Shown piece by piece: positions 8,089-17,505 of a stretch of 64,000 nucleotides of DNA (positions are counted from its first letter, which is position 1; every line of letters starts with the position of its first letter). Under the pieces are notes generated by a model that was not told where the DNA came from, searched no databases, and saw only the letters and a program-made list of their open reading frames with translations. A program made the translations under genes and the position numbers. Source of the stretch: Acidobacteriaceae bacterium (GTDB taxonomy: Bacteria; Acidobacteriota; Terriglobia; Terriglobales; Acidobacteriaceae); the NCBI GenBank assembly GCA_903642235.1, contig CAHJWL010000010.1, positions 1 through 64,000 on the forward strand, in the 5' to 3' direction.

Positions 8089-8271
8089 CAAGGAACGGTT
8101 TGGGCCTCCTCGCGAAGCCACTCAAGACAAACCGTCCTCTGCTTCACCGTTCTGCCTCTCCCTCCTGTTTCGCTATTCTGTTTTGACTTCCTCTCCACTC
8201 GTCCTGCTCTGCTGTTCTGTCTTGCTCTTCCTGCTTTGCTGTTCCAACGTTCTCCCAACAAGCCCTCAACC
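8089..8271. repeat. Convergent intergenic region: inverted repeat and pyrimidine-rich imperfect repeats
   Basis: Just after prmC, ACGGTTTG (8095-8102) and CAAACCGT (8128-8135) form an 8-pair stem without a T-run. From about 8150 to 8250 the plus strand is strongly pyrimidine-rich and holds imperfect repeats of 26-27 bases: TCCTGTTTCGCTATTCTG at 8163, TCCTGCTCTGCTGTTCTG at 8202 and TCCTGCTTTGCTGTTC at 8229. Confidence 0.6.
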
Positions 8272-10287
8272 TCACGGCGTAAACCCCACACTCCGCCACA
8301 GCGGCGCCGGCTCATACACCGCCCCGGCCGCCACCGTCCGCCACACTCGCCGCGTCGCGCTGATGTCCGCCAGCGGATCCGCATCGAGCAACACCAGATC
8401 CGCCCGCTGCCCCGCCCGCACCGTGCCTACCCGGTCACCCAGCCCCATCGCTCGCGCCGGCACCGACGTCGCACTCTCGATCGCCTCCATCGGCGTCATC
8501 CCCGCCGCCACATACAGCTCCAGCTCGCGATGCAGGCTGTACCCCGGCACCGCCTGGTCCGTTCCCGCCACAATCGGCAGACCCGCCGCATGCAAAGCCC
8601 GCACTGTCGCCACCATAGCCCGGAACCACGCCGTGGCGGCCGCCTCATCCTTCGCCCCCACGCCGCCGTGCGAGAGCCCATACCGCAGCTGCGGCGCCAC
8701 CTTCTCCACCCCCGGCTCAAAGCGCGCCACCGCCATCCGCTCCGGGTGATACTCCAGCTCGAACAGCGCCAGCGTCGGATCAAACACCGTGCCATGGCTG
8801 CGGAAGACCTCCATCAGCCGGCGCGATCGCTCGCCTTCGAAGTCAATCCGCAGATCCGCCGGCACCGGCTTGCGTTCGCTTAGGCTCGCGAACTCCGTCG
8901 TCGGGTAGCTTGCATGACTAATCTGATCCATCCCCGCCAGCACCGCCTCAGTCGCCGTCATCCCCATTGGCACATGCCCCGTCACCGTCATCCCCGCGCG
9001 ATGCGCCTCCTCTGCGAACACCGGCACCAGTGCGGGTTTGATCGAGCTGTACAACTTGATCTGCAGCGCACCCGCCGCCTTGTACCGCGCCACCACCGCC
9101 CGCGCCTGCTCCGGCGTATCCGCGATCACCGCGCCCAGCGAGCGCGGCCCGCTGCCGTCCACAAGGCCCGCCATCAGGATCTCCGGCCCAATCCCTCGCC
9201 CCTCGCGCAGCGCGTCCCGCACCGTCGTGATGAAGTCGAACTCATTGCCGCAGTCGCGGACAGTGGTCACCCCGCTCGCCAGATAGATCGGCCCCCACTC
9301 CACCTGTTCGAAGTGCGCGTGCATATCCCACAGCCCCGGCAGAATCCACTTGCCATGCGCATCGATCGTCTGTGTGCCGGGCGGAATCAGAATGTCTTTC
9401 CGCACTCCGGCCGCAGTGATCCGGTCTTTCTCAATCACCACGACGGCATCCTCTACCGGCGCTCCGCCGCCGCCATCGATCAGCGTTGCACCCACGATCG
9501 CAAGGCGCTTCACAGGCACCTGTCGGCCCGTTACCGCCATCGTCTTCAGGATCTCCAGACTGGTCGTCGCAGCGGTCTTGATGAAGACCGGCAGCGATTC
9601 TACGTAGCCCTCGCGTACCGCCTCGAAGTGATCGAGCTCTGCATCCACCGTCACCAGTGCAACCAGCTGCCCGGCCTGGTTCAACCATAGGCTCTCTCCA
9701 CCCCAGATCAGGCCACCCACCGTGAAGCCGGACAGCTCCTCCGCCACCCCGTTCCTGTTCCGAACCGAGATCGTCGCCGCCGCTCGAATCGTCACCGTGC
9801 CCGTCGGCAGAATCGGCACTGCCGCCGGCCGCCCATGCATGGCCCAGAAGCGCAGCAGCAGCTCCTGCATCGCAACCGGCGCGTAGCCGTCGATGAAGAA
9901 CACGTCCTTCGCTGCGGGCACATCGCTGCTTCGCTGATCGCGCGTCAGGCGCACACGATCGCCGGAGACCTGGAGCGTGTCATGCAGCTCACTCGTTCGC
10001 GACGAGCTTCCGTCCGTGCTGAAGCGAAGGGGCCGCAACATCGCGTCCGCCAGCAAGGTGGTCCTGAGCGAAACCCGGCTTCCACGATCCACAAACAGAA
10101 ACGTATCCCGCAGGGCAATGCGATCAGCGCCGCCAGCCTGGAGCGCGTACGTCTCGCGTCCCAGCGCCTTCTCGAACTTGTACAGCCGGAACGTGCCATG
10201 CTCCTCTGCGAGACTGGCACCAAAGACGTTACAGGTTCCAACCAGAAGCAGTTCGGCGCAGAGAAGCGTGTAGCGCAGCCATCTCAT
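8272..10287 (-). CDS. Secreted amidohydrolase-superfamily protein
   Basis: A 671-residue protein with an N-terminal signal peptide (MRWLRYTLLCAELLLVGTCN). Residues 25-260 form an extra beta-rich region of unknown role. The metal-dependent amidohydrolase domain begins near LAIVGATLIDGGG. DMHAHFE supplies the HxH metal ligands of strand 1, IKLYSS the bridging lysine, GHVP a metal-binding His and AGTDQAVPG the catalytic Asp. The end (GTVRAGQRADLVLLDADPL) is typical of imidazolonepropionase/prolidase-like periplasmic hydrolases. The substrate is not predictable. It converges on prmC and diverges from the GH38 gene. Confidence 0.85.
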   Translation of the reverse strand: MRWLRYTLLCAELLLVGTCNVFGASLAEEHGTFRLYKFEKALGRETYALQAGGADRIALRDTFLFVDRGSRVSLRTTLLADAMLRPLRFSTDGSSSRTSELHDTLQVSGDRVRLTRDQRSSDVPAAKDVFFIDGYAPVAMQELLLRFWAMHGRPAAVPILPTGTVTIRAAATISVRNRNGVAEELSGFTVGGLIWGGESLWLNQAGQLVALVTVDAELDHFEAVREGYVESLPVFIKTAATTSLEILKTMAVTGRQVPVKRLAIVGATLIDGGGGAPVEDAVVVIEKDRITAAGVRKDILIPPGTQTIDAHGKWILPGLWDMHAHFEQVEWGPIYLASGVTTVRDCGNEFDFITTVRDALREGRGIGPEILMAGLVDGSGPRSLGAVIADTPEQARAVVARYKAAGALQIKLYSSIKPALVPVFAEEAHRAGMTVTGHVPMGMTATEAVLAGMDQISHASYPTTEFASLSERKPVPADLRIDFEGERSRRLMEVFRSHGTVFDPTLALFELEYHPERMAVARFEPGVEKVAPQLRYGLSHGGVGAKDEAAATAWFRAMVATVRALHAAGLPIVAGTDQAVPGYSLHRELELYVAAGMTPMEAIESATSVPARAMGLGDRVGTVRAGQRADLVLLDADPLADISATRRVWRTVAAGAVYEPAPLWRSVGFTP

Positions 10288-10389
10288 GCTGACACTCTAC
10301 AGTCACACAGCGCGCTGCCGGCGAGTCACAGCGAGCAAATCCGCGACTCCACTCGCATCAGGCCAGCCTCTCCTGCTACCCTCTCCCCC

Positions 10390-13300
10390 ATGCGTCCTCG
10401 CCGATCTGCTCTCTTCCTCGCAGCCGCCTTCAGCTGCCCGCTCTTTGCCGCCGCCGTCCACGCGCAAACCCATACCATTCAGCGCAATGAGGTTAACCTC
10501 TCCGAGGCAAGCCGCACAAAGCTCCATACGCTTGAAAGCCTTACCTCCCTTCCCGCGGAAGACTGGCGCATGCACGTCGGCGATCTTCCCCACGGCGAAG
10601 CCGCCACCCTCGACGACTCCTCCTGGCAGCAGATCGAGGCCCCCTTCGAAGGCACCAAAGAAGCCACATGGTTCCGCCGCAGGGTCACTGTTCCCAAGGC
10701 CCTGCACGGCTACGACATCTCCGGCTCGCGCGTCTGGTTCCAGTTCCGCGCCGACGCCAACGGCCCCATGCCGCAGATCATCTACTTCAACGGCCGCCGC
10801 GTCGCTCTCGGCGATGATCTCGAGCCCATCGTCCTCTTCGAGCCCGCCCGGGCCGGCGACACCGTCGAGATCGCCGTCAAGCTCCTGCAGACCGCCGATA
10901 CGAAGCGCTTCCGCGGCGCCTCCCTGCGCATCGAGCCCATCGCCCCCGCCACCGGCAAGGCTACGCGCCCCGGCCCGCAGCGCCCGGATCCTGAAGACTT
11001 CCGCATCCAGGCCATCGCCGCCGCCAACATCCTTCCCTCTCTCACGCCCTCGCGTCAGGACCTGCTGCCGAAGCTCGAAGCCGCCATCGCCGACATCAAC
11101 ACCACCGCGCTCGCCGCTTCCAATCAGGTTGCCTTTGACGCCTCCCTGCGCAAAGCCCAGGGCATCCTCGATACCCTCCGGCCCGAGCTCGAGAAGGCCA
11201 ACATCACCCTCACCGGCAACTCGCACATCGATGCCGCCTGGCTGTGGCCGCAGAGTGAAACCATCGATGTCGTCAAGCGTACCTTCTCGACCGCCCTGCA
11301 GCTCATGAATGAGTACCCCGACTACACCTACACCCAATCCGCCGCACAGTACTTCGAGTGGATGGCCGACAAGTACCCCAAGCTCAATGAGCAGATCAAG
11401 CAGCGCATCAAGGAAGGCCGGTGGGAGATCGTGGGCGGCATGTGGGTCGAGCCTGACCTCAACCTGCCCGGCGGTGAGTCCACCGTGCGCCAGCTGCTGC
11501 TCGGCCAGCGCTTCTTCCAGAAGGAATACGGCGTCACCGCCCGCATCGGCTGGAACCCGGACTCGTTTGGTTACAATTGGCAGCTCCCGCAGATCTACAA
11601 GCGCTCCGGTGTGGACTACTTCGTCACCCAGAAGATGCACTGGAACGACACCAACCAGCTGCCGCTCCGGCTCTTCTGGTGGCAGTCTCCCGATGGCTCA
11701 AAAGTCCTCACCTATTTCCCCACGGACTACGTGCACGACAACGTAAGCCCGGCCCGCATCGGCGCGGACTTCAAGGAATCCGCCCAGCGCAACCCCGGAA
11801 CCGCCGACATGATGGACCTCTACGGCATCGGCGATCATGGCGGCGGCCCCACCCGCAACATGCTCGATCAGGCTGACCACTACATCGCCGCCAGCACCCC
11901 TGGCAGCAGCTCCGCCCAGCAGCTCGCCGTTCCCACCATGCGCTACGGCACCGCGCAGCATTACTTTTCAGGCGTTGAAACCAAGATCGCATCCGAGTCA
12001 CCCGAGTGGAACTACGACAGAATCGGCAAAGGCTGGCAGGCGCCACCCACCCCCTCCGCCGGACAGATCAGCATCCCCACCTGGAAGGATGAGCTCTACT
12101 TCGAGTTCCACCGCGGCGTCTTCACCACCCAGGCCAATCACAAACACAACCTGCGCGCCAGCGAAGCCGCTACCCTCGACGCCGAGAAACTCGCCTCGCT
12201 TGCCTGGCTCAACGGCGTCCCCTACCCCAATGACGTCCTCACCGATAACTGGCGCAAGATCACCTTCAACGGCTTCCATGATCTCGCCGCCGGCTCCGGC
12301 ATCGCCGTTATCTATCGCGACGCCCAGAAAGAGTTCGATAAGGTCTTCTCCACTGACCGCATCATCGCCGAAGACTCAATGGACAACCTGGCCGCAAGAA
12401 TCGACACCCGCGTGAAGGGCGCGACGCCGATCCTGCTCTTCAATCCGCTCGCCTGGCAGCGCTCTGAAACCGTCAAGCTCACCGTTCAACTTCCCGAGCG
12501 CGCCGACGGCATTCATCTCCTTGATGAAAGCAACAAGCCCGTCCTTACGCAGGTACTCAACCACGATGCTGCCACTAGCACCTTCACCCTTCTCGCGCAC
12601 GTCGACGATCTGCCCTCACTTGGTTACAAACTCCTCCATGCCCAGGGCCACGACGCCTCCGATGACGAAAAGAAGCTGGTCAAAACCTCCGACAAGACCG
12701 ACGCCATCACGCTTGAGAACGGCGCCCTCCGCGTCTCGGTCAACAAACAGAACGGCTGCATCACCAGCCTCGTTGACCTGAAATCCGGCAGCGAGACCCT
12801 GTCTCCCAACGCCTGCGGCAACCAGCTCCAAACCTTCAAAGACACCCCGCAGGAGTACGACGCGTGGAACATCGATCCCGGCACGCTCGATCACAACACC
12901 CCGATCGACAGCGTCGATTCCGTCACCCTCGTCAACCAGGGAGCCCTTCGCGCTACCGTCGAAATCCAGCGCCACTGGCAGGCCTCGAAATTCACGCAAC
13001 GTATCTCGCTCGACGCCGGTGCCGACATGGTCGAGGTCGGTAACGACGTTGACTGGCACGAGACGCACGTCCTCCTGAAGGCCGCCTTCCCGGTCGCCGC
13101 AAAGAACGACAAGGCCACCTATGAGATCCCCTACGGCACAATTGAACGCACTACCCTGCGCGAAAACTCCTACCAGAAAGCCCAGTTCGAAGTGCCCGCC
13201 CTCAACTGGGCAGACTTCGGCGATACCAGACACGGCCTCTCCATCCTCAACGACTCGAAGTTCGGCTACGACGACGAAGGAAGCGTTCTTCGCCTGACTC

Positions 13301-13785
13301 TTCTCCGTTCCCCCGCCTCGCCTGACCCCGATGCCGATCGCGGCCACCAGAGCTTCCGCTACGCCCTGTACCCGCATGCCGGCGTCTGGAAGCAGGCCCA
13401 GACCATGCATCGCGGCTACGAGTTCAACTACCCCGTCACCGCCGTGCAGGTCGCCGCACACGAAGGCGCGCTCCCCAAGGAGCACTCCTTCGTCTCGGTT
13501 GAAAACCCCAACGTCGTCCTTACCGCCGTCAAGAAAGCTGAAGACTCAAACGCGCTCATCCTCCGCATGTATGAGTGGGCCGGCCAGTCGGGCAACGTCA
13601 AGCTGCATCTGCCCGCCGGCGCCACCTCCGCAACCATCACCAACCTGATGGAGAAGTCCGAGGGCGGGCCACTCCCAGTCTCCGGCGACACCCTCACCGC
13701 TCCCATCAAACCCTTCCAGATCCTCACCCTGCAGGTAAACTACACGCCCGCACCCGCAGCCATGACCACCGCCTCAACCCGCTAA
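10390..13785 (+). CDS. Glycoside hydrolase family 38 alpha-mannosidase, secreted
   Basis: Started at ATG 10390, the protein has 1131 residues and a signal peptide (MRPRRSALFLAAAFSC to VHAQ). The frame is open 185 codons further upstream but that part is the antisense of the neighbouring gene. A beta-sandwich precedes the GH38 catalytic domain. NSHIDAAWLWPQ (His279 and Asp281) gives the zinc ligands and GWNPDSFGYNWQLPQ holds the predicted nucleophile Asp391. The C-terminal beta domains follow. GH38 enzymes are retaining alpha-mannosidases; a periplasmic or surface role in digesting mannose-containing glycans is inferred. A perfect terminator follows, so the gene is probably transcribed alone. 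Confidence 0.9.
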   Translation: MRPRRSALFLAAAFSCPLFAAAVHAQTHTIQRNEVNLSEASRTKLHTLESLTSLPAEDWRMHVGDLPHGEAATLDDSSWQQIEAPFEGTKEATWFRRRVTVPKALHGYDISGSRVWFQFRADANGPMPQIIYFNGRRVALGDDLEPIVLFEPARAGDTVEIAVKLLQTADTKRFRGASLRIEPIAPATGKATRPGPQRPDPEDFRIQAIAAANILPSLTPSRQDLLPKLEAAIADINTTALAASNQVAFDASLRKAQGILDTLRPELEKANITLTGNSHIDAAWLWPQSETIDVVKRTFSTALQLMNEYPDYTYTQSAAQYFEWMADKYPKLNEQIKQRIKEGRWEIVGGMWVEPDLNLPGGESTVRQLLLGQRFFQKEYGVTARIGWNPDSFGYNWQLPQIYKRSGVDYFVTQKMHWNDTNQLPLRLFWWQSPDGSKVLTYFPTDYVHDNVSPARIGADFKESAQRNPGTADMMDLYGIGDHGGGPTRNMLDQADHYIAASTPGSSSAQQLAVPTMRYGTAQHYFSGVETKIASESPEWNYDRIGKGWQAPPTPSAGQISIPTWKDELYFEFHRGVFTTQANHKHNLRASEAATLDAEKLASLAWLNGVPYPNDVLTDNWRKITFNGFHDLAAGSGIAVIYRDAQKEFDKVFSTDRIIAEDSMDNLAARIDTRVKGATPILLFNPLAWQRSETVKLTVQLPERADGIHLLDESNKPVLTQVLNHDAATSTFTLLAHVDDLPSLGYKLLHAQGHDASDDEKKLVKTSDKTDAITLENGALRVSVNKQNGCITSLVDLKSGSETLSPNACGNQLQTFKDTPQEYDAWNIDPGTLDHNTPIDSVDSVTLVNQGALRATVEIQRHWQASKFTQRISLDAGADMVEVGNDVDWHETHVLLKAAFPVAAKNDKATYEIPYGTIERTTLRENSYQKAQFEVPALNWADFGDTRHGLSILNDSKFGYDDEGSVLRLTLLRSPASPDPDADRGHQSFRYALYPHAGVWKQAQTMHRGYEFNYPVTAVQVAAHEGALPKEHSFVSVENPNVVLTAVKKAEDSNALILRMYEWAGQSGNVKLHLPAGATSATITNLMEKSEGGPLPVSGDTLTAPIKPFQILTLQVNYTPAPAAMTTASTR

Positions 13786-13796
13786 GACACAAGTGG

Positions 13797-13834
13797 AAAG
13801 AGCGGTGCAGCCACCCGGCTGCACCGCTCTTTTC
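13797..13834 (+). terminator. Rho-independent terminator after the GH38 gene
   Basis: AAAGAGCGGTGCAGCC (13797-13812) pairs perfectly over 16 bases with GGCTGCACCGCTCTTT (13817-13832), with a four-base loop, and continues into TTCC. The stem runs AAA to TTT, so it could work in both directions. Confidence 0.9.
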
Positions 13835-13874
13835 CTGCCTGAAAGCCCCCCAGCACCGCTGCCGCGACACACCC

Positions 13875-13905
13875 TTTGTTGTCATCCCGTAGCGATCTGC
13901 TTCTC
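13875..13905 (+). repeat. Dispersed palindromic repeat, copy 3
   Basis: TTGTTGTCATCCCGTAGCG followed by ATCTGCTTCTC belongs to the repeat family seen in the ligase gene; one base breaks the palindrome (GGGAT to GCGAT). It abuts the stop codon of the minus-strand gene at 13905, so it sits at that gene's 3' end. Confidence 0.8.
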
Positions 13906-14228
13906 TACCGGGACCCTTGCTCGTTCTCCACTCCAGCAAACCACTCCGCATACTCCGTCGTCCTCGCCATATGCCGGTTCAGATCCGGAGCGCCATCCGT
14001 CCACCACACCGGCCCGCGCTCCCCCAACCCATGCTTCGCCGCATCCACCCGCGCCCGCGCCGCTTCGCGAGCCGCAGCATCCCTAGCCCGCAGTGCCACT
14101 CCCTTCGCCCGCCGCGCCGCCATCAGTTCGCGCGTCAACCGCACCCGCTCGTCGCTCGAAAGCTCCGGATTGCTGCACCGCCACAACCGTCCCCGCACCA
14201 CAAGGTAGCGTCCATCCGGAGTTCGCAT
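13905..14228 (-). CDS. Conserved hypothetical protein, about 107 aa
   Basis: Started at ATG 14228 (MRTPDGRYLVVRGRLWR, GAGGGA nine bases upstream), the product has 107 residues; the frame is open 31 codons further but without sense. It contains an Arg-rich N-terminal motif (GRLWRCSNPELS), a charged helical centre (LTRELMAARRAKGVALRARD) and a conserved end (GERGPVWWTDGAPDLNRHM). Small proteins with this layout are common in proteobacterial and acidobacterial genomes but I know no function. No signal peptide or membrane helix is visible. The last residues run into a dispersed repeat, so the C-terminus may have been altered by it. Confidence 0.7.
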   Translation of the reverse strand: MRTPDGRYLVVRGRLWRCSNPELSSDERVRLTRELMAARRAKGVALRARDAAAREAARARVDAAKHGLGERGPVWWTDGAPDLNRHMARTTEYAEWFAGVENEQGSR

Positions 14229-14307
14229 CCAACCGTCCCTCGCTTCTATCTTTTCGAACGACGAACAGGCACCTACACCACTAACCCGCCACGCGAAGCG
14301 GGTGCCC

Positions 14308-14341
14308 CATGCATCGCACACGCTTCACCATGCGATGCATG
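14308..14341. repeat. Perfect 11-base inverted repeat upstream of the small conserved gene
   Basis: CATGCATCGCA (14308-14318) and TGCGATGCATG (14331-14341) are perfect inverted copies separated by 12 bases. It lies 80-110 bases upstream of the gene starting at 14228 and in the 226-base gap before 14455. The spacing suits either an operator or an RNA hairpin; there is no T-run. Confidence 0.6.
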
Positions 14342-14454
14342 CGCTCCACTCTGCCGAAGGCGAATCATAACGTCTACGACGCGCAGGCAAAGCCGAGCGC
14401 ACCCCTTCCGCCAAGCGCACAGATCTTAGCCTCATAAACAGGGGGGACACCCGT

Positions 14455-14841
14455 TCACCGAATCGTCACCAGCACCTTCGCCCCAGCCGCATCCACAAAC
14501 GACACCGCCCGATCCGTCATCTCCGCCGGTGCATGACCCGTCGAGATCTCTCCCACGTCCATCACCCGGTCCGCCGGCGTCATACACAGCATCCCTTCAA
14601 TGCAGGTCAGCCCCGCCGGCGTCGCCGGCAGCCCATTCCAGTGCTGCACCACGAACATCTCCGTGCCACGCTTCTCGCGCACCAGCACATCGTTCTCGTA
14701 GTTGATGAAGATGCGCGCGTCCTCCTGCACCACACCGTTGCGGGCAATCGTGCCCAGCGGATCCCGCAGGTACAGCCGGTCCCGATACACCACCGCCAAC
14801 GCAATCAAAGCCAGCGTCAGCAACACCAGCACTCGTCGCAT
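14455..14841 (-). CDS. Hypothetical membrane-anchored protein, 128 aa
   Basis: The start ATG at 14841 follows the stop codon of the upstream FAD oxidoreductase directly, with no gap, so the two genes are translationally linked. The product has one N-terminal hydrophobic segment (VLVLLTLALIALAVVY) that acts as a signal anchor, and a soluble domain with RDPLGTIARNG, INYENDVLV and VVQHWNGLPATP. Two cysteines (TCIEGMLC) could form a disulphide in the periplasm. No family was recognised. Its linkage suggests a role with the oxidoreductase in surface-glycan metabolism. Confidence 0.7.
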   Translation of the reverse strand: MRRVLVLLTLALIALAVVYRDRLYLRDPLGTIARNGVVQEDARIFINYENDVLVREKRGTEMFVVQHWNGLPATPAGLTCIEGMLCMTPADRVMDVGEISTGHAPAEMTDRAVSFVDAAGAKVLVTIR

Positions 14842-16614
14842 CTACTTCTTCTCCTCGTGGTACTCCTGCTCGGTGTTGATGCCCCACAGCTTCGCCTTCT
14901 CCACCCGCCCGGTCGCGGCAATCTCGTCCACCGCCGTCATCGCCGTCAGCATGCTGTGATCCTGGTTGTTGTACTTGTGCATCCCGTTCCGCCCTACCAG
15001 AATCAGGTTCTCGAACGAGTCCGTCCACTCCCGCAGTTCGTCAAAGCGCGAGTAGGTCCCAAAGTACGCCGGATAGGTCTTCGGCACCCGCACTACATGC
15101 CCGTCCGTCACCGCATCTGCCTCAAGAATCCCGATCTTCACCACCTCGGCGATCGCAAACCGCTTCAGCGCCTCGTCATCCATCGTCCACAGATCGTCCG
15201 TCTCATAACAGAAGTATTCAAGCCCGATCCACACCTTCTCCGGATCCGCCACCAGGTGCGGACTCCAGTTGTTGAATATCTGTAACCGCCCAAGTTGCAC
15301 ATCTGGCTCCTGCACATAGATCCACGTGTCGCGCAGCAGCCCGCCATCCGCCTCCTTCACGCGCAACCGATCCGCCAGCAGCCCCACCGTGATGAAGTCG
15401 CGATACTCCAACCCCTCACTCACCTCGCGCACACTGCCCGGCACCTCGTAGCCGGTCGCGTCGATCGCCTGCACCAGTTCCCGCATCGGCATGGTCGAAA
15501 AGTAGAAGTCACCCGCAAACTTCTTCCGCTCCCCGGCCTCGTTGATCGTCTCCGCTCCGAGAATCTGGCGCGGCTCCTGCGTTGTTGCATCGCCCGGCCG
15601 GGCGCTCATCGCCACAACCTTCGTCTGCATGTGGATCTCGCCGCCCATCTCCTTGACGAGCTCCGCCACATGCTCCCACAACTGCCCCGGCCCGAACTTC
15701 GGATACATGAAGCGCTCGATCAGGCTCGTGTCCGTGCCCTTCTGTGCCACATCGTCGCCCGCGCCCCGCCGCATCACGCTCTTCCGGATAAAGTGCTTCA
15801 CCGCCGTCGTCAGGCTCAGCCCCTTGATTCGCTGCGCGCCCCACTCGGCCGAGATCGCACTGCACGAGGTCCCCCACACCTTCTCCGTGTAGCTCTTGAA
15901 GAACGTCAGGTAGAGCTCCCGCCCAAACCGGTTGATCAGAAAATCCTCCAGGCTTCGCTCCGGCTCAATCTTCCGCAGGCGCGACCAGAGATAACTCAGT
16001 CCCACGCGAATCGTTCGTTTCATCCCCAGCGCCCGCAGCGTTCCCACCGTCAGCCGGATCGGATAATCGAAGAACTGCCGCAGGTAATAGATCCGGCTCT
16101 TGCGTGGCCGGATCAGCATCACCCGATCGCTCTCCGCCACCGTCGGCGCCACGACGATCGTCTCCGTGTGCCCGTGCTCCGCGGCGCGCGGAGCATCGTC
16201 CGCCTCCGTCTCCTCCGTATCCGTCACAATTCGGATCGGTCCTGCGCCGCGCAGCACAGGCTCCTGCTTCAGCCGCGCCGGCACCGCGATCACCCGCTGC
16301 TTGCCCTGGTAGCGGATCGCCTGCTCGGTCTCACCCGCGCTCAACTCCGGCGGCATCAGATCCATCCACCACTGCATCACACGGTCGCTCTTTGAAAAGA
16401 AGCGGTGCCCGCCAATGTCCATACGATTGCCCTTGTAGCGAATCGTCCGCGAGATCCCACCAATCTCGTCCGTCGCCTCGAGCACCACCGGCACAATGTC
16501 CGTGCGCCGCAGCAACTCCAGCGCCGCCGTCAGCCCCGCCGGTCCCGCACCAATAATGATCGCGCGCCTGGGCAAACCGCTTGCCCCGTCCATCCCTGTC
16601 TCTATCTGCACCAT
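14842..16614 (-). CDS. FAD/NAD(P)-dependent oxidoreductase, UDP-galactopyranose-mutase/protoporphyrinogen-oxidase-like
   Basis: A 590-residue flavoprotein. [20 protein letters not shown] is the N-terminal dinucleotide-binding motif (GxGxxG) and [10 protein letters not shown] is the conserved block following the first FAD-binding region; both are typical of amine-oxidase/UGM-like proteins found in polysaccharide clusters. The insert at residues 120-175 (around [14 protein letters not shown]) is not conserved. The end, [23 protein letters not shown], is the FAD-binding C-terminal motif. Neither start (16614 or the ATG at 16593) has a clear ribosome binding site. It probably modifies a sugar or lipid-linked intermediate; the exact reaction is unknown. 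Confidence 0.8.
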   Translation of the reverse strand: MVQIETGMDGASGLPRRAIIIGAGPAGLTAALELLRRTDIVPVVLEATDEIGGISRTIRYKGNRMDIGGHRFFSKSDRVMQWWMDLMPPELSAGETEQAIRYQGKQRVIAVPARLKQEPVLRGAGPIRIVTDTEETEADDAPRAAEHGHTETIVVAPTVAESDRVMLIRPRKSRIYYLRQFFDYPIRLTVGTLRALGMKRTIRVGLSYLWSRLRKIEPERSLEDFLINRFGRELYLTFFKSYTEKVWGTSCSAISAEWGAQRIKGLSLTTAVKHFIRKSVMRRGAGDDVAQKGTDTSLIERFMYPKFGPGQLWEHVAELVKEMGGEIHMQTKVVAMSARPGDATTQEPRQILGAETINEAGERKKFAGDFYFSTMPMRELVQAIDATGYEVPGSVREVSEGLEYRDFITVGLLADRLRVKEADGGLLRDTWIYVQEPDVQLGRLQIFNNWSPHLVADPEKVWIGLEYFCYETDDLWTMDDEALKRFAIAEVVKIGILEADAVTDGHVVRVPKTYPAYFGTYSRFDELREWTDSFENLILVGRNGMHKYNNQDHSMLTAMTAVDEIAATGRVEKAKLWGINTEQEYHEEKK

Positions 16615-16850
16615 CCCCAGTATACGGAGTCGAACGAGCTTCCCCCGTTCCTGATCCTGGCCTCCTGGTCTCCCCCGGCCTCACCTCTTCGTGCTCTCCG
16701 GCTTTCTCTCAGAAGCACTGCATCGTTTTGCTTGTCATCCCGTAGGGACCTGCGACCGCCTTCGTCCCTCTTCCACTCCAGAGGGACCCGGCGTTACCGT
16801 GTCTCGCTTCCTGGTTGTCATCCCGAAGGGATCTGCTGTCGCCTTCTGCC
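16615..16850 (+). repeat. Intergenic region with two dispersed palindromic repeat copies
   Basis: Copies 4 and 5 of the repeat family: GTCATCCCGTAGGGACCTGC (16734-16753) and TTGTCATCCCGAAGGGATCTG (16815-16835, core ATCCCGAAGGGAT). They are 81 bases apart, in the same orientation as all other copies. Nothing else was seen between the two minus-strand genes. Confidence 0.8.
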
Positions 16851-17456
16851 CTATCGCGAACGAAGGTACCGGAAAGGGCTCTCAAACGCCGAAAAGGAGG
16901 GAAAGCTGTCGTCCCGCGCAGAGACAATCGGCTGTTCGACCGGCCACGCCGCCCCAAACGAGTTCCAATGAACGCCCGTGTCCCGTTCCGGGTCATGCTC
17001 GCTGCTGACGTGATACACCATCACCGCCGGCGCCTCGCGAACGTAAAACCCATGCGCAATGCCGCGCGGCAGATACACCGCATTGCTCGCGCTGCTCGAT
17101 AACTCGTAGATCTCATGCTGCCCATAGGTCGGTGATCCGACCCTCAGGTCAAGCGTCATGTCGTAGATCGATCCCGCCGTGCAATACACCAGCTTGGCAT
17201 GGTCGCTCGGCGGAAGCTGGAAGTGCAGGCCACGCAGAACATCCCTGCTCGACGTGCTGTAAAAACACTCCCTGAAGTCAGCCTCCAGTCCGTGATCCTC
17301 AAAGACCGATCGCTGAATTGTCTTCACAAAATGCCCGCGCTCATCCTGGAAAACTGGAAACTGCACCACAAAGCAGCCCGGCAGCTTGGACTCGGTGAAC
17401 TGAATGGCCTTCGGCGACATCTGGTTCCGTGTTGCGGCATCACGCTCGGCTTGCAT
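16851..17456 (-). CDS. dTDP-4-dehydrorhamnose 3,5-epimerase family protein (RmlC-like)
   Basis: With the start at ATG 17456 (GGAGAC eight bases upstream) the product has 201 residues, close to RmlC (about 180). Recognisable blocks are FQDERGHFVKTIQRSVFEDHGL, of which GHFVKT aligns to the substrate-binding start of the cupin barrel, then FYSTSSRDVLRGLHFQ (the catalytic His lies in RGLHFQ), YCTAGSIYDMTLDLR and YLPRGIAHGFYV. It would epimerise a dTDP- or CDP-4-keto-6-deoxy sugar. It is the last gene of a minus-strand run after GT2 and GT87. RmlA and RmlB are absent here. Confidence 0.85.
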   Translation of the reverse strand: MQAERDAATRNQMSPKAIQFTESKLPGCFVVQFPVFQDERGHFVKTIQRSVFEDHGLEADFRECFYSTSSRDVLRGLHFQLPPSDHAKLVYCTAGSIYDMTLDLRVGSPTYGQHEIYELSSSASNAVYLPRGIAHGFYVREAPAVMVYHVSSEHDPERDTGVHWNSFGAAWPVEQPIVSARDDSFPSFSAFESPFRYLRSR

Positions 17457-17505
17457 AGAAAGTCTCCATTGATTTCGGGAATATCGCGGATTAACCCACA
17501 CTTGG

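Noticed and set aside
9835-10389. Extra 185 codons upstream of the GH38 gene in the same frame
   Set aside because: This part lies opposite the amidohydrolase gene; the signal peptide at 10390 marks the true start.
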